64,000 nucleotides of DNA from Kineosporia succinea. GTDB taxonomy: Bacteria > Actinomycetota > Actinomycetes > Actinomycetales > Kineosporiaceae. Of this stretch, positions 7,652 to 16,358 are shown one piece after another. A program made the translations under genes and the position numbers. A model generated the notes under the pieces. It saw nothing but the letters and a program-made list of their open reading frames with translations. It ran no database searches and was not told the origin of the DNA. The stretch lies in assembly GCF_030811555.1 (NCBI RefSeq), contig NZ_JAUSQZ010000001.1, positions 372,001 to 436,000 on the forward strand, read 5' to 3'. The first letter of the stretch is position 1, and every line of letters starts with the position of its first letter.

Positions 7652-8718
7652 ACGTGAGGGCCCGGCTGCTCGACCTGCCCCTGGCCGCGGGCACGATCGG
7701 CATCGAGATCGGCCTGCTGTCCGACAGTCTCGGTGCCCCGGGCACACCCGCGCCCGTCTTGACCGTGGCGCTGAGCGTGGTGGCCGGCCTGCTGCTCCTG
7801 GTCCATCGCCGGTGGCCGCTGGCCGTGCTGGCGGCGGTGGTGGGCATCGAGGCCGGGCTCGCCGCCGCCGGTTCCTACCCGGGCGGGGCTCCCGCCCTGG
7901 TGGCGCTCGGGCTGGTGGCCCTTCACGAAGAACGGCGGCGCTCACTGCCGGCCCTGGCGGTGACCGCGGTGGTGCTCCAGGCCGGCTCGATCAGCGCCGT
8001 ACCGGTTCCCGTCATCGCTTGGGGCGTGGGCTATTTCGCGCAGACCCAGCTGCGCTACATCGCGACCCTGGAAGACCGCAACGCCCAGGTGGCCCGCAAC
8101 GCCGCCCAGGCCGAGCGGGCCGCCGTCGCCCGCGAACTGCACGACATCGTGGCTCATTCCGTCACCGTGATGCTGCTGGGGGTGCGTGGGGCCCGGGACA
8201 CGCTGCGCACCGATCCCGACCTGGCCGAGGAGGCACTGCGCCGGGTGGAGAAGAGCGGTGAGGAGAGCATCGCCGAACTGCGGCGCATGCTGGCGGTGCT
8301 GCGCGACGAGCCTCACGCCGACCGGGCGCCCGCCCCCACCATCGCCCGGATCCCCGAGCTGGTGGCCGCGCACCGGGCGGCCGGAATGCCCGTCCACCTG
8401 CGGGTTCCGGATGACGAGCGGGCGGCGGCGGGCATCGAGCTGACCGCCTATCGTGTGGTTCAGGAGGGTCTCACCAATGTCGCCCGGCACGCCGTCAACC
8501 CCACGAGGGTGGACGTGTCGGTCACCTTCACCGACAGCCACCTGGAGGTCTCGGTGGAGGACGACGGCCAGGCGGTCGTCCCCGGGATCTCCACCCCGGG
8601 CCGCGGTCTCGTCGGGCTGCGCGAGAGAACACGCACCGCGGGCGGCACCCTGAGCACCGGCCCGGCCGCCACCGGCGGTTTCCGGCTGACAGCCCACCTC
8701 CCGAGGACATCCCCGTGA
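7648..8718 (+). CDS. NarL-family sensor histidine kinase
   Basis: A 356-residue kinase. Residues ~1-125 carry four to five short membrane helices with little extracytoplasmic sequence, typical of intramembrane-sensing kinases linked to ABC transporters. The phosphoacceptor is the His in RELHDIVAHSVTVM (HisKA_3 type, residue ~165), followed by ELRRMLAVLR. The ATPase part has the N-box RVVQEGLTNVARHA and G-boxes VEDDGQAV and GRGLVGLRER. It overlaps the permease upstream and the response regulator downstream by 4 nt each, so signal and exporter are made together. Confidence 0.92.
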   Translation: MNVRARLLDLPLAAGTIGIEIGLLSDSLGAPGTPAPVLTVALSVVAGLLLLVHRRWPLAVLAAVVGIEAGLAAAGSYPGGAPALVALGLVALHEERRRSLPALAVTAVVLQAGSISAVPVPVIAWGVGYFAQTQLRYIATLEDRNAQVARNAAQAERAAVARELHDIVAHSVTVMLLGVRGARDTLRTDPDLAEEALRRVEKSGEESIAELRRMLAVLRDEPHADRAPAPTIARIPELVAAHRAAGMPVHLRVPDDERAAAGIELTAYRVVQEGLTNVARHAVNPTRVDVSVTFTDSHLEVSVEDDGQAVVPGISTPGRGLVGLRERTRTAGGTLSTGPAATGGFRLTAHLPRTSP

Positions 8719-9377
8719 CCATTCGCCTCCTCCTCGCCGACGACCAGGAACTCGTGCGCCTCGGCCTGCGCATGGTGCTCGGCACCTTCGACGATCTCGA
8801 CGTGGTGGGCGAGGCCGCCGACGGCGAGCAGGCCGTCACCGAGACCCGGCGCCTGGTGCCCGACGTCGTGCTCATGGACATCCGCATGCCCGGCACCGAC
8901 GGCATCACCGCCACGGCCCGCATCACCGAAACCCGGCCGGGAACCCGGGTTCTCGTGCTCACCACCTTCGAGGAGGACGAGTACGTGTTCGGCGCGCTCC
9001 GGGCCGGAGCCGCCGGGTTCCTGCTGAAGGACGCGTCGCGCGACAAGCTCGTCGAGGCCATCCGCGTGGTGCACCAGGGCGACTCGCTGCTGTCGCCCGC
9101 CGTGACCCGCCGCCTGATAGAGGTCTTCTCCCGCCGCCCGCAGCCGGTGCCGGTGAGCACCGCCACCGAAAGGCTCACAGCCCGTGAACGCGAGACGCTC
9201 GTCCAGGTGGCCAGGGGGCGGTCGAACGCCGAGATCGGCGTGATTCTGCACGTCACCGAGGCCACCGTGAAGACGCACGTCAGCAGCGTTCTGCTGAAAC
9301 TCGGTCTGCGCGACCGGGTGCAGGCCGTGGTCTTCGCCTACGAGAACGGCCTGGTGGTGGCCGGGCAGGACGACTGA
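8715..9377 (+). CDS. NarL/FixJ-family response regulator
   Basis: A 220-residue two-domain regulator. The receiver has LLLADDQELV, the phosphoacceptor Asp in VVLMDIRMPG (residue ~55), Thr in VLVLTTF and Lys in FLLKDAS. The C-terminal LuxR-type helix-turn-helix reads LTARERETLVQVARG and NAEIGVILHVTEATVKTHV. It starts at a GTG overlapping the kinase stop and forms the cognate partner of that kinase. It likely controls the ABC exporter operon. Confidence 0.93.
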   Translation: MTIRLLLADDQELVRLGLRMVLGTFDDLDVVGEAADGEQAVTETRRLVPDVVLMDIRMPGTDGITATARITETRPGTRVLVLTTFEEDEYVFGALRAGAAGFLLKDASRDKLVEAIRVVHQGDSLLSPAVTRRLIEVFSRRPQPVPVSTATERLTARERETLVQVARGRSNAEIGVILHVTEATVKTHVSSVLLKLGLRDRVQAVVFAYENGLVVAGQDD

Positions 9378-9429
9378 AGCGACCCTCGTCCCAGCCCTCG
9401 CCCCCAGCCCTCGTCCCGCCCCTCAGCAA

Positions 9430-9463
9430 GGGACGACGTGCGCACTGGTGCGCACGTCGTCCC
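9430..9463. terminator. Bidirectional terminator hairpin
   Basis: A perfect 16-bp inverted repeat (arms 9430-9445 and 9448-9463) separated by only two bases. It lies between the convergent response regulator (plus) and proW (minus). There is no T-run, as usual in high-GC actinobacteria. Confidence 0.85.
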
Positions 9464-9477
9464 CCGTCGAGAACCGA

Positions 9478-10398
9478 TCAGCCGGCGGCGGCCAGCTCCC
9501 GGGACTCCGGCTGCACCTGCGCCTGCTCGAGCCCTTCGGAGGCCTTGCGGCGCGGCCACCACGACGGGTTGCCCCGGCCCTGACCACCCAGGGCGGCGGA
9601 GACCCGGTCGAGGTAGATCGCGAGAACCACCACGGCCAGACCACCCTCGATCGACGCGCCGATCTGCAGGCTCTGCACCGACGAGACCACCACGCCACCC
9701 AGGCCCTCACCACCGACCAGACCGGCGACGACCACCATCGACAGCGCCAGCATGATCACCTGGTTCACGCCCGCCATGATCGACGCCCGGGCCAGCGGAA
9801 GCTGCACCTCCCGCAGGATCTCCCAGCGCGACCCCCCGAAAGCGGCCGAGGCCTCGACCGTCTCGGGGTCGACCTGGCGGATACCGAGCTGGGTCAGCCG
9901 CACCGCGGGCGGCGCCGCGAACACGATCGTCGCGATCATGCCCGGCACCGCCCCGATACCGAAGAACAGCACCGTCGGCAGCAGGTACACGAAAGTCGGC
10001 ACGGTCTGCATGAAGTCGAGCAGCGGCGCCACGATCGCCCGTGCCACCGGGTTGAAAGCCGTCCAGATGCCCACCGGGATGCCGATGACCAGCGCGATGA
10101 TCGTGGCCACGAGAACCGTCGCCAGGCTCTGCATCGTCTCGTACCACAGGCCCATCGAGTCGACGAGCAGCAGCCCGACCACGAGCAGCGCCGTCAGCCC
10201 GATGCGCCGGGTGATGACCAGCGCGATCACGGCGAACACGATCGTCATGGGCAGCGGCTGCAGCCCCGCGACGATGTCGTAGGTCCAGCGCAGCAGGTGG
10301 CTGAGCCAGGTGGTGAGGAAGTCGAAAAGGCCTTCGAAGTGCTTCGTGAACCAGTTGATGACGTCTTCGCCGTGCTGGCCGATCTTCAGGTCAGGCAT
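9478..10398 (-). CDS. proW: Glycine betaine/proline ABC transporter permease
   Basis: A 306-residue permease with about seven helices. The binding-protein-dependent transport motif is EASAAFGGSRWEILREVQLPLAR (here cited around residues 190-212), the EAA loop that docks the ATPase. The frame stays open upstream to 10491, but the ATG at 10398 (MPDLKIGQHG) overlapping the end of proV by 8 nt is the natural start. Together with the ATPase and binding protein it forms an importer for quaternary amine osmolytes such as glycine betaine, protecting against osmotic stress. The C-terminal ~35 residues are low-complexity and hydrophilic. Confidence 0.9.
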   Translation of the reverse strand: MPDLKIGQHGEDVINWFTKHFEGLFDFLTTWLSHLLRWTYDIVAGLQPLPMTIVFAVIALVITRRIGLTALLVVGLLLVDSMGLWYETMQSLATVLVATIIALVIGIPVGIWTAFNPVARAIVAPLLDFMQTVPTFVYLLPTVLFFGIGAVPGMIATIVFAAPPAVRLTQLGIRQVDPETVEASAAFGGSRWEILREVQLPLARASIMAGVNQVIMLALSMVVVAGLVGGEGLGGVVVSSVQSLQIGASIEGGLAVVVLAIYLDRVSAALGGQGRGNPSWWPRRKASEGLEQAQVQPESRELAAAG

Positions 10399-11593
10399 TG
10401 ACGGTCGCCTCCTCGCGCACCTCGGCCACGTTCGACAGGCTGGACAGGATCGCGGCCCGCGGCACCACCCCGGCGAGCTTGCCGTCCTCACCCACCACCG
10501 TCACCGGAACCACCTGACGCCCGGCCAGGTGCATGAAATCGCCCACCACGTCAGAGGGTTTCACGGCGTGATAGTCCTTCGTGACGGCGAGCGCCAGGTC
10601 GGTGCGGCCGCGGTTGATCGCCTCGTGCAGGTTGGTGTCGGTGACGACGCCGAGCAGGTGCCCGTCGTCTTCCAGCACGAACGCGCCGACGGCCTCGTTG
10701 TCGGCCAGCCGGGTGAGCGCCGAGCGCGGCGGCTCCCCGACCGTGAACGTGAGCAGCGCCGGGCGCACCAGGTCGGCGGCCGTGAGCACGCGGGCCCGGT
10801 CGACGTCGGCCACGAACTCGCTGACGTAGTCGTCGGCGGGCTTGGCCACGATCTCGACGCCGGAACCGATCTGCACCACCTTGCCGTCACGCATGACCAT
10901 GATGCGGTCTCCGATGCGCATGGCCTCGTTCAGGTCGTGCGTCACGAACACGGTGGTGCGCTGGTCCTCGGCCTGCAGTTGCACGAGCAGGTCTTGCATG
11001 TCACGGCGGATCAGAGGGTCGAGGGCCGAGAACGGCTCGTCCATCAGCAGGATCGGCGGGTCGACGGCCAGCGCGCGGGCCAGGCCGACGCGCTGGCGCA
11101 TACCGCCCGACAGCTCGTGCGGGTACTTCGAGCCGCGCCCGTCGAGCCCGACCCGCTTCAGCGCGGCCTCGGCCTTCTCGAAACGCTCGGCCTTCGAGAC
11201 ACCGCGCACCTTCAGCCCGTAGGCCGCGTTCTCGAGAACCGTGCGGTGCGGGAACAGCGAGAAGTGCTGGAAGACCATGCCGATCTTCTGGTTACGGATC
11301 TGCCGCAGACGCGAGTCGGGCACCCCGACGATGTCCTCACCGTCGATCAGCAGCTCTCCGGCGCTGGGCTCGTTGAGACGGTTGATCATCCGCAGCACCG
11401 TCGACTTGCCCGAGCCCGAAAGGCCCATGACGACGAACATCTCGCCGGTCTCGATGCGGAAGTTCACGTCGTGCGCGCCCAGGTAGCCGCCCGCCCGGGC
11501 CACCGCGGCGGCCGGGTCGTCACTGGCCAGCGCGCGCCGTGCGGCCGAGTCGCTCAGCCCGTAGGCCTTGCTCAGTCCCTTGCCCTCGATCAT
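10391..11593 (-). CDS. proV: Glycine betaine/proline ABC transporter ATP-binding protein
   Basis: A 400-residue ATPase of ProV/OpuAA length. Walker A is GLSGSGKST, signature LSGGMRQRVGLARAL, Walker B ILLMDEPFSALDP. After residue ~275 come two CBS domains (ending ...VVPRAAILSSLSNVAEV), which in OpuA sense ionic strength or cyclic-di-AMP. The N-terminal helix IEGKGLSKAYGLSDSAARRAL is the regulatory leader seen in this family. It overlaps proX by 4 nt and proW by 8 nt, so the operon reads proX-proV-proW on the minus strand. Confidence 0.95.
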   Translation of the reverse strand: MIEGKGLSKAYGLSDSAARRALASDDPAAAVARAGGYLGAHDVNFRIETGEMFVVMGLSGSGKSTVLRMINRLNEPSAGELLIDGEDIVGVPDSRLRQIRNQKIGMVFQHFSLFPHRTVLENAAYGLKVRGVSKAERFEKAEAALKRVGLDGRGSKYPHELSGGMRQRVGLARALAVDPPILLMDEPFSALDPLIRRDMQDLLVQLQAEDQRTTVFVTHDLNEAMRIGDRIMVMRDGKVVQIGSGVEIVAKPADDYVSEFVADVDRARVLTAADLVRPALLTFTVGEPPRSALTRLADNEAVGAFVLEDDGHLLGVVTDTNLHEAINRGRTDLALAVTKDYHAVKPSDVVGDFMHLAGRQVVPVTVVGEDGKLAGVVPRAAILSSLSNVAEVREEATVNA

Positions 11594-12573
11594 TTGATGA
11601 TCACCGATTCCGCGTCCTGGCCGTCACTGGATTTCACGCCCTGCAGGAATTCCCGCACCTTGTCGGGGTTCTCATTGATCCACGCGGCCGCGATGTCGGA
11701 CAGGGACTTCGCGTCCTTGTCCTTGTCGAAGTAGAACTGCCCGGCCTCGTCGGTGGTGAAGGTCAGGTTCTTGACGAACGTGGCGATGTTCGGGTTGTTC
11801 TCGGCCCAGCCCTTGCGCGAGACCGTGCGGATCTCCCCGGCGCCGCCCCAGACCTTGTCCGGGTCCTCGAGGAACGTCGCCCCGAACTGGACGGTCATCC
11901 AGTGCGGGCTCCAGCCCAGGAAAGCGATGGCCTGGCCGGAGGAGTCGGCCTTCTGCACCTGGGTCAGCATCGCCGCGGTGCCGCTGGCCACGAGCTTCCA
12001 GTCGCCGAGACCGTAGGCGTCGTCGTCGATGGCCTTCTGGATCGTCTCGTTGCCCGGGGAGCCGGCCTCGATGCCGTAGATGCGCCGGCCGAACTCGTCA
12101 CCGTGCTGGTCGAGGTCGGCCAGGGACTTGATGTTCAGCCGCTCCGCGGTCTTCGCGGGCACGGCCGGGGCGTACTCGGTGCCCTCGAGGATCGTCGAGT
12201 TCACCGTCACGTCGCCCTTGTCGATCAGGTCGCCGAAGGTCGGCTGCTGCGAGGGCCACCAGTTGCCCAGGTAGGCGTCCGCGTCACCGGTCGACAGCGC
12301 CTGCGCGCCGAGCTCGACCGAGACCTCGTCGACCTTCACCGAGTAGCCCAGTTCCTCGAGGATCTGCTTGCTGATCTCGTTCTCGACCTGGAGATCGACC
12401 CAGGGCTGCTGGATCAGGGTGACCGACTCCTGGCCGTCCTCGCCGCCGCCGGAGTCGGCGACCAGGGCGAAGTCGCCCTTGTCCTCGGCGCTGGAGCAGC
12501 CCGTCGTGACCGCCACCGCACAGACCGCGAGGGCCAGCATCCTTAGACCGCGTCGTCTGCCGGGAGGCTTCAT
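11590..12573 (-). CDS. proX: Glycine betaine-type substrate-binding lipoprotein
   Basis: A 327-residue exported binding protein. The signal peptide ends at the lipobox VAVTTGC (Cys ~26). An OpuAC-type domain follows; the family features GNWWPSQ (aromatic cage contribution), EAGSPGNETIQKAI and FLGWSPHWM are all visible, supplying the Trp residues that box a trimethylammonium group. It is the first gene of the operon, preceded by a GGAG at about 10 bases. The mature N-terminus is acidic and Gly-rich. Confidence 0.92.
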   Translation of the reverse strand: MKPPGRRRGLRMLALAVCAVAVTTGCSSAEDKGDFALVADSGGGEDGQESVTLIQQPWVDLQVENEISKQILEELGYSVKVDEVSVELGAQALSTGDADAYLGNWWPSQQPTFGDLIDKGDVTVNSTILEGTEYAPAVPAKTAERLNIKSLADLDQHGDEFGRRIYGIEAGSPGNETIQKAIDDDAYGLGDWKLVASGTAAMLTQVQKADSSGQAIAFLGWSPHWMTVQFGATFLEDPDKVWGGAGEIRTVSRKGWAENNPNIATFVKNLTFTTDEAGQFYFDKDKDAKSLSDIAAAWINENPDKVREFLQGVKSSDGQDAESVIIK

Positions 12574-13113
12574 CCTGCTTCTCCTTCTGCCAGTGGTACT
12601 TCGGGGGGTGACGGCCGGATCGCGACCGAAAATCCTTGGGACGGGCGGCGCTCGGCGCCCGTGAAATGGCTCACTGATGGCACACGACGTCCTCGGCGCG
12701 CGGTTCGGGGCATACCACCATGCCAGGAATCCGGTGCGGAAGCCCGTTCAGGCGAGGATTTCGGCGGTCGTTACCACAGCCGCCCGGGGCCACCTCGGGT
12801 GGGCGTCGGGTGATGAGGGACGGCGTGGTCACCGATGCGTTCGCCTCACCGGCCGTCGGGGTCGTGACGGCGAAGGCGTGGCACACCGGTGTCGTGAGCG
12901 CACCGGTCGCCGGGGTGATGACGGACGACGTGGTCGCCCGGGCCCGCACGTCCGGTTCCCGGAGCGGCACGGCACCCGCGAGGAACGTGTCCGCGTTCGG
13001 CACCCTTGGCTCCCATCGACCGGTTCACCCGATCGTGACAGCCCGCGCAGCCGGGGTCGATAGCCCTGACCTGCGAACACCGACTATTTCTCTCTCAATC
13101 CTATAGAGATTAT
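12574..13113. other. Intergenic region upstream of proX; possible small ORF remnant
   Basis: A 540-bp stretch between proX and the LysR gene, both on the minus strand. It must hold the proX promoter. No protein family is recognised. One plus-strand frame (12813-13106, beginning MRDGVVTDAF) has strong third-position GC in its first 50 codons and a recurrent GVVT/GVVS/GVMT pattern, but it lacks a convincing ribosome site and its last 40 codons lose that codon pattern. It could be a decayed or very diverged gene; I do not call it as a CDS. Confidence 0.4.
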
Positions 13114-13117
13114 CTAT
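13103..13117. promoter_or_regulatory. LysR-type box (ATAG-N7-CTAT) over the LysR gene stop
   Basis: A perfect ATAG-N7-CTAT dyad (extended: ATAGA-N5-TCTAT) of the T-N11-A class bound by LysR-type regulators. It sits in a short AT-rich island (13080-13118) unusual for this genome and overlaps the TAG stop of the LysR gene. It lies about 530 bp upstream of proX. Assignment to this LysR protein is an inference. Confidence 0.4.
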
Positions 13118-13998
13118 GCCTCGTCGGCGAACAGCGACCCCGCGAGGGCCCGGAAGTGCTCCCCCGGACTGCTGAGCCCACGCGAGCGCCAGATCAGGTG
13201 CACGGCGGCCACCGTGGGCCGGCGCAGGGGCAGCACCCGGGCGCCCCGGCGCGAGGCGTCCTCGGCCAGCCCCTCCGGCAGCAGCGCCGCCCCCGCCCCG
13301 GCGAGCACCAGCGGGATCACCGACGCCAGGTGCGCGGTCTCCACGGCGATCTCGGAAGCCTCACCGGCCACGTGCAGTTCGTTGTCGAGCATCTCCCGCA
13401 GCGCGGTGCCGCGCAAGGTGCACACGATGCCCGACGGGACCAGGTCGGACACGCTCACCGTGGTCTGCCCGGGCAGCGCGCCGGGCGGGAGCACGGCCAC
13501 CAGCCGGTGCTCGGCGAGCCATCGGCTCTCCAGCACCCCGGCGGGCGGAGTGCCGTCGATCAGCCCGAAGTCGGCGTCCCCGGAGCGCACGGCCTCCAGC
13601 ACGTCCGAGCGCCGTACCGGGTCGCCGACACTGAACTGCACGGCCGGGTGCGCCTGCCGGAACTCGCCGATCAGCTGGGTCAGCGGCTCGATCGCCCAGA
13701 GCGTGTTCGAGATGACCGTGAGCCGCCCGAACCCGATGTCACTGACGCTGCGCACGGCCGAGGCCGCGAGCTGGAACGAACGCAGGGTTCGCCGGGCGGG
13801 CAGCAGCAGGGCCTGGCCCGCCGCGGTCAGGCGCACGCCGCGGCCCAGGCGCTCGAACAGCGGCGAGCCGAGCTCCCGTTCGAGCAGACCGATGGCGTGA
13901 GAGAGGCTGGGCTGAGCGATGGTCAGGGCCGCCGCGGCCCGGGTGAAGCTGCCGCACTCGGCGACCGCGAGGAAGTACTCGAGCTGGCGACGGTCCAC
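13114..13998 (-). CDS. LysR-family transcriptional regulator
   Basis: A 294-residue LTTR starting at GTG 13998. The N-terminal winged helix is canonical (LEYFLAVAECGSFTRAAAALTIAQPSLSHAIGLLE begins at residue ~6; quoted here in part), followed by the linker helix and a periplasmic-binding-like effector domain (LRRSDVLEAVRSG, VAVLPPGA). It is divergent from the RTX-repeat protein gene at 14118 and lies upstream of proXVW in the same direction, so either could be its target. Confidence 0.9.
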   Translation of the reverse strand: MDRRQLEYFLAVAECGSFTRAAAALTIAQPSLSHAIGLLERELGSPLFERLGRGVRLTAAGQALLLPARRTLRSFQLAASAVRSVSDIGFGRLTVISNTLWAIEPLTQLIGEFRQAHPAVQFSVGDPVRRSDVLEAVRSGDADFGLIDGTPPAGVLESRWLAEHRLVAVLPPGALPGQTTVSVSDLVPSGIVCTLRGTALREMLDNELHVAGEASEIAVETAHLASVIPLVLAGAGAALLPEGLAEDASRRGARVLPLRRPTVAAVHLIWRSRGLSSPGEHFRALAGSLFADEA

Positions 13999-14117
13999 CG
14001 GGCCACGGTAGTGGTCACGAACATGAGAGGGCCTTCATCTCGTTCTCCTTCTGCCCTCACGGCCCACCGGTGAAGTAGGTGACGTCAGCAAGAAACGCCG
14101 ATGTCACAGGAGCCACC

Positions 14118-14639
14118 ATGAAGCGCACGATCCCCCTCGCCCTCACCGCCGCCGCCGCGATCGGCGCGGGCACCTTCCTTCTCGCCGGCCCCGCGCAGGC
14201 CGCTCCCTCGGCCGCTGCCGCGAAGAGCCACACCTGCAACGGTGTGAAGGCGACGATTGTCGGTACCAACGGCAGCGACGAGATCGAGGGCACCCGGGGC
14301 CGTGACGTGATCGTGGCGCTCGGCGGCCACGACGAGATCGACGGCAACGGCGGCAACGACCTGATCTGCGGCGGGGCCGGGGCCGACGAGATCGACGGCG
14401 GGGCCGGGGCGGACACCGTCTTCGGGGGCTCCGGCAATGACGAGATCGACGGCGAGTCGGGCAACGACAAGCTGTACGGCGGCGCGGGTCACGACGAGAT
14501 CCAGGGCGGGTCCGGCCACGACCGGCTCTGGGGCAACTCGGGCAACGACCGGCTCGAGGGTGAGTCCGGCCGGGACAAGCTGTCCGGCGGGGCCGGCCGC
14601 GACCGCGTGTACCAGGGCGAGGAGCCGGACGAGGACTGA
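14118..14639 (+). CDS. Secreted calcium-binding RTX-repeat protein
   Basis: A 173-residue exported protein. The signal peptide (residues 1-28) ends at AQA. From residue ~48 to ~165 there are about 13 nonapeptide-like repeats of the hemolysin/RTX type (GGxGxDxI/L: GGHDEIDGN, GGNDLICGG, GAGADTVFG, GSGNDEIDG and so on), which wind into a Ca2+-binding beta-roll. Two cysteines (40 and 84) could form a disulfide. The frame is open from 14079, but ATG 14118 preceded by GGAG at 14109 is the start. There is no enzymatic domain; such stand-alone RTX proteins are common in actinobacteria and their role is unknown. Confidence 0.88.
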   Translation: MKRTIPLALTAAAAIGAGTFLLAGPAQAAPSAAAAKSHTCNGVKATIVGTNGSDEIEGTRGRDVIVALGGHDEIDGNGGNDLICGGAGADEIDGGAGADTVFGGSGNDEIDGESGNDKLYGGAGHDEIQGGSGHDRLWGNSGNDRLEGESGRDKLSGGAGRDRVYQGEEPDED

Positions 14640-14720
14640 GCCCGTCCCGTCCCCCCGGTCTCTTCACGCCGGCCTCCCCACGCCGGCATCCTCACCTCGG
14701 CCGCAGGGCGTCCTCCGGGC

Positions 14721-15113
14721 TCAGACGTCCTGCGGGCCGAGGTCGAAGCCCTTGAACCGGGTGCCCTGATAGGTGAGGCGACCGCGGTCGCCCTCCCGGA
14801 GCGTCCCCCATTGGCTGCCCTTGATCGGAAGCTCGACGCGCTGGTGCCCCGGCAGCTCGAAGCCCAGGAAGTACGACGTGCTCGAGCTGTCGTCACTGCG
14901 CCGGGTCTCCTGCCGCTTACCGATGACGGTGGCGGGGACGGTGAGCACGGGCGAGTTGTTGTTGCGGTTCCAGGCCGAGATGCCCTTGCCCACGGCGATC
15001 ACGATGACCGCGAACACGATCAGGAAGACCAGCAGGATCACGACGGCGAAGACGACGAAGATGACGCCGAAGGCGGTCATCCCGCTCTCGACACTGCTGA
15101 ACGGGTCGTCCAC
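14721..15113 (-). CDS. DUF2500-like membrane-anchored protein
   Basis: A 130-residue protein starting at GTG 15113 with AGGAGG six bases upstream. One strong membrane helix (residues ~13-40, AFGVIFVVFAVVILLVFLIV) is followed by a soluble beta-rich domain with LTVPATVIGKRQETRR, TSYFLGFELPGHQRVELP and a closing GDRGRLTYQGTRFKGF. That pattern (TVxxKR... YFVTFE... GD.G.L..QG.RF..F) is typical of DUF2500 proteins, whose function is unknown. The frame extends upstream to 15380 but without a matching ribosome site. Confidence 0.75.
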   Translation of the reverse strand: MDDPFSSVESGMTAFGVIFVVFAVVILLVFLIVFAVIVIAVGKGISAWNRNNNSPVLTVPATVIGKRQETRRSDDSSSTSYFLGFELPGHQRVELPIKGSQWGTLREGDRGRLTYQGTRFKGFDLGPQDV

Positions 15114-15486
15114 GGTGCACCTCCTGGTTGCGTTCGGTCCGGCACCGGTCAGACGCGGCCGGCCCACCTTTTGATGCACGCACTCCCGTGACTCGCACGT
15201 GGTGATCGTCATGGTTCGCGGCCCGGGCCCGGGTCGGGCTGCGTGTGGGGACGATCGGTGACCTGCTGTTCGACCGGTACGACTGGGACGGCGTCCGGGT
15301 ACATCCCTTTTTCCCGAAGATGCACGTGAACAGCACTGTGCCGGGTCTTGCCCCCTTCGCGGTGCTAGTACTGTTTTCATCCGCTCATGAGACCGCCGGT
15401 CTCACCGATGAAAGCCTGGTGCACCTCCACGTGTCCGCAGAACCTGCGATCAAGACATCCCGCCGCCCCGTCGTCGCGACGTTGGC
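15114..15486. other. Intergenic region with a 7-bp inverted repeat
   Basis: A 373-bp divergent region between the DUF2500-like gene (minus) and the polysaccharide deacetylase (plus). It contains a perfect dyad TGAGACC-GCC-GGTCTCA at 15388-15404, about 85 bp before the deacetylase start, a plausible operator for a TetR- or MarR-type regulator. A frame at 15245-15505 shows no recognisable protein. Confidence 0.45.
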
Positions 15487-16287
15487 GTGGCCCGGCGCCC
15501 GGTGAAGGCGCTCGACAAGGCGATCCGTCGCCGCTCGCTCTTCGGGGGATCCCTGCTGGCCGTCGGCGGCGCCGGAACCGGCCTGCTAATCGACGAACTG
15601 CTCGTGCCGGAACGGCCGCCGCCCCTCGACGGCGGGTACGCCGCCGCCGCCGACCAGCTCGGCCGCCTGACGCACGGAGGGGTCCGGATCCACTACCGGG
15701 CCGAGACCGACGCGAAGGTCATCGCGCTGACGTTCGACGACGGCCCCAAGCCGGACTGGACGCCCCGGTTCCTCGACGTGCTCGACGAGGCCGACGTCCC
15801 GGCCACCTTCTTCCTGGTCGGCAAGAACCTGGTCGAGCACGCGGACCTGCTGCGCGGCCGGCTCGACCGGCACGAGGTCGGCAACCACTCCTGGTCGCAC
15901 GCCGATCTGGCCACCCTCGACCTGGCCGGGGTACGGAACCAGCTCGAGTCCACGCACGACGCGATCGTGAAGCACACCGGGCGCACACCGACCCTGATGC
16001 GGCCCCCGTACGGCCACCTCGGCGGCTCGACGGTGCTGGCCGCCGTCGGCATGGGCTACGACATCGCGCTCTGGACGCGTTCGGTGAACGAGCGCGTGTT
16101 CGCCGGTGATTCGGCCGGGATGGCCGCCGACCTCGCCGAGACACTGCACCCCGGCTCGATCGTGCTGGCTCACGACGTCGGTCACAAGGGCCGCCTGGTC
16201 ACCCTCGGCGCCCTGCCCGCGACCATCGCCGGGCTCAAGGCCAAGGGCTACTCGTTCGCGACGGTGTCCGAGCTCGTCGCCGGCTGA
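15487..16287 (+). CDS. Polysaccharide deacetylase (NodB homology domain, CE4)
   Basis: A 266-residue enzyme that removes acetyl groups from N-acetylglucosamine-type glycans, probably peptidoglycan, outside the membrane. NodB motifs: MT1 TFDDGP (Asp84-Asp85; catalytic base and metal ligand), MT2 HSWSH (His134 and His138 metal ligands), MT3 RPPYG (~172-176), and MT5 IVLAHDVG near the end. The N-terminus has a twin-arginine-like stretch (IRRRSLFGGSLLAVGGAG), suggesting Tat export or a membrane anchor. Start is GTG 15487. It ends just before a strong bidirectional terminator. Confidence 0.9.
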   Translation: MARRPVKALDKAIRRRSLFGGSLLAVGGAGTGLLIDELLVPERPPPLDGGYAAAADQLGRLTHGGVRIHYRAETDAKVIALTFDDGPKPDWTPRFLDVLDEADVPATFFLVGKNLVEHADLLRGRLDRHEVGNHSWSHADLATLDLAGVRNQLESTHDAIVKHTGRTPTLMRPPYGHLGGSTVLAAVGMGYDIALWTRSVNERVFAGDSAGMAADLAETLHPGSIVLAHDVGHKGRLVTLGALPATIAGLKAKGYSFATVSELVAG

Positions 16288-16294
16288 GCTGTCA

Positions 16295-16342
16295 CGAAAG
16301 AGGGCCCGGTGAGCGGAATTCCGCTCACCGGGCCCTCTTTCG
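16295..16342. terminator. 48-bp perfect palindrome, bidirectional terminator
   Basis: The whole 16295-16342 segment reads the same on both strands, with GAATTC at its centre and AAAGAGGGCCCGG arms ending in CTCTTT. It lies between the convergent deacetylase (plus) and nrdJ (minus) genes and gives short T-runs in both directions. Confidence 0.92.
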
Positions 16343-16358
16343 CACTGTCAGGTGCGGA

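Noticed and set aside
15245-15505. An 86-codon frame in the gap before the deacetylase.
   Set aside because: It overlaps the deacetylase start, lacks a ribosome site and has no recognisable fold or typical codon pattern.
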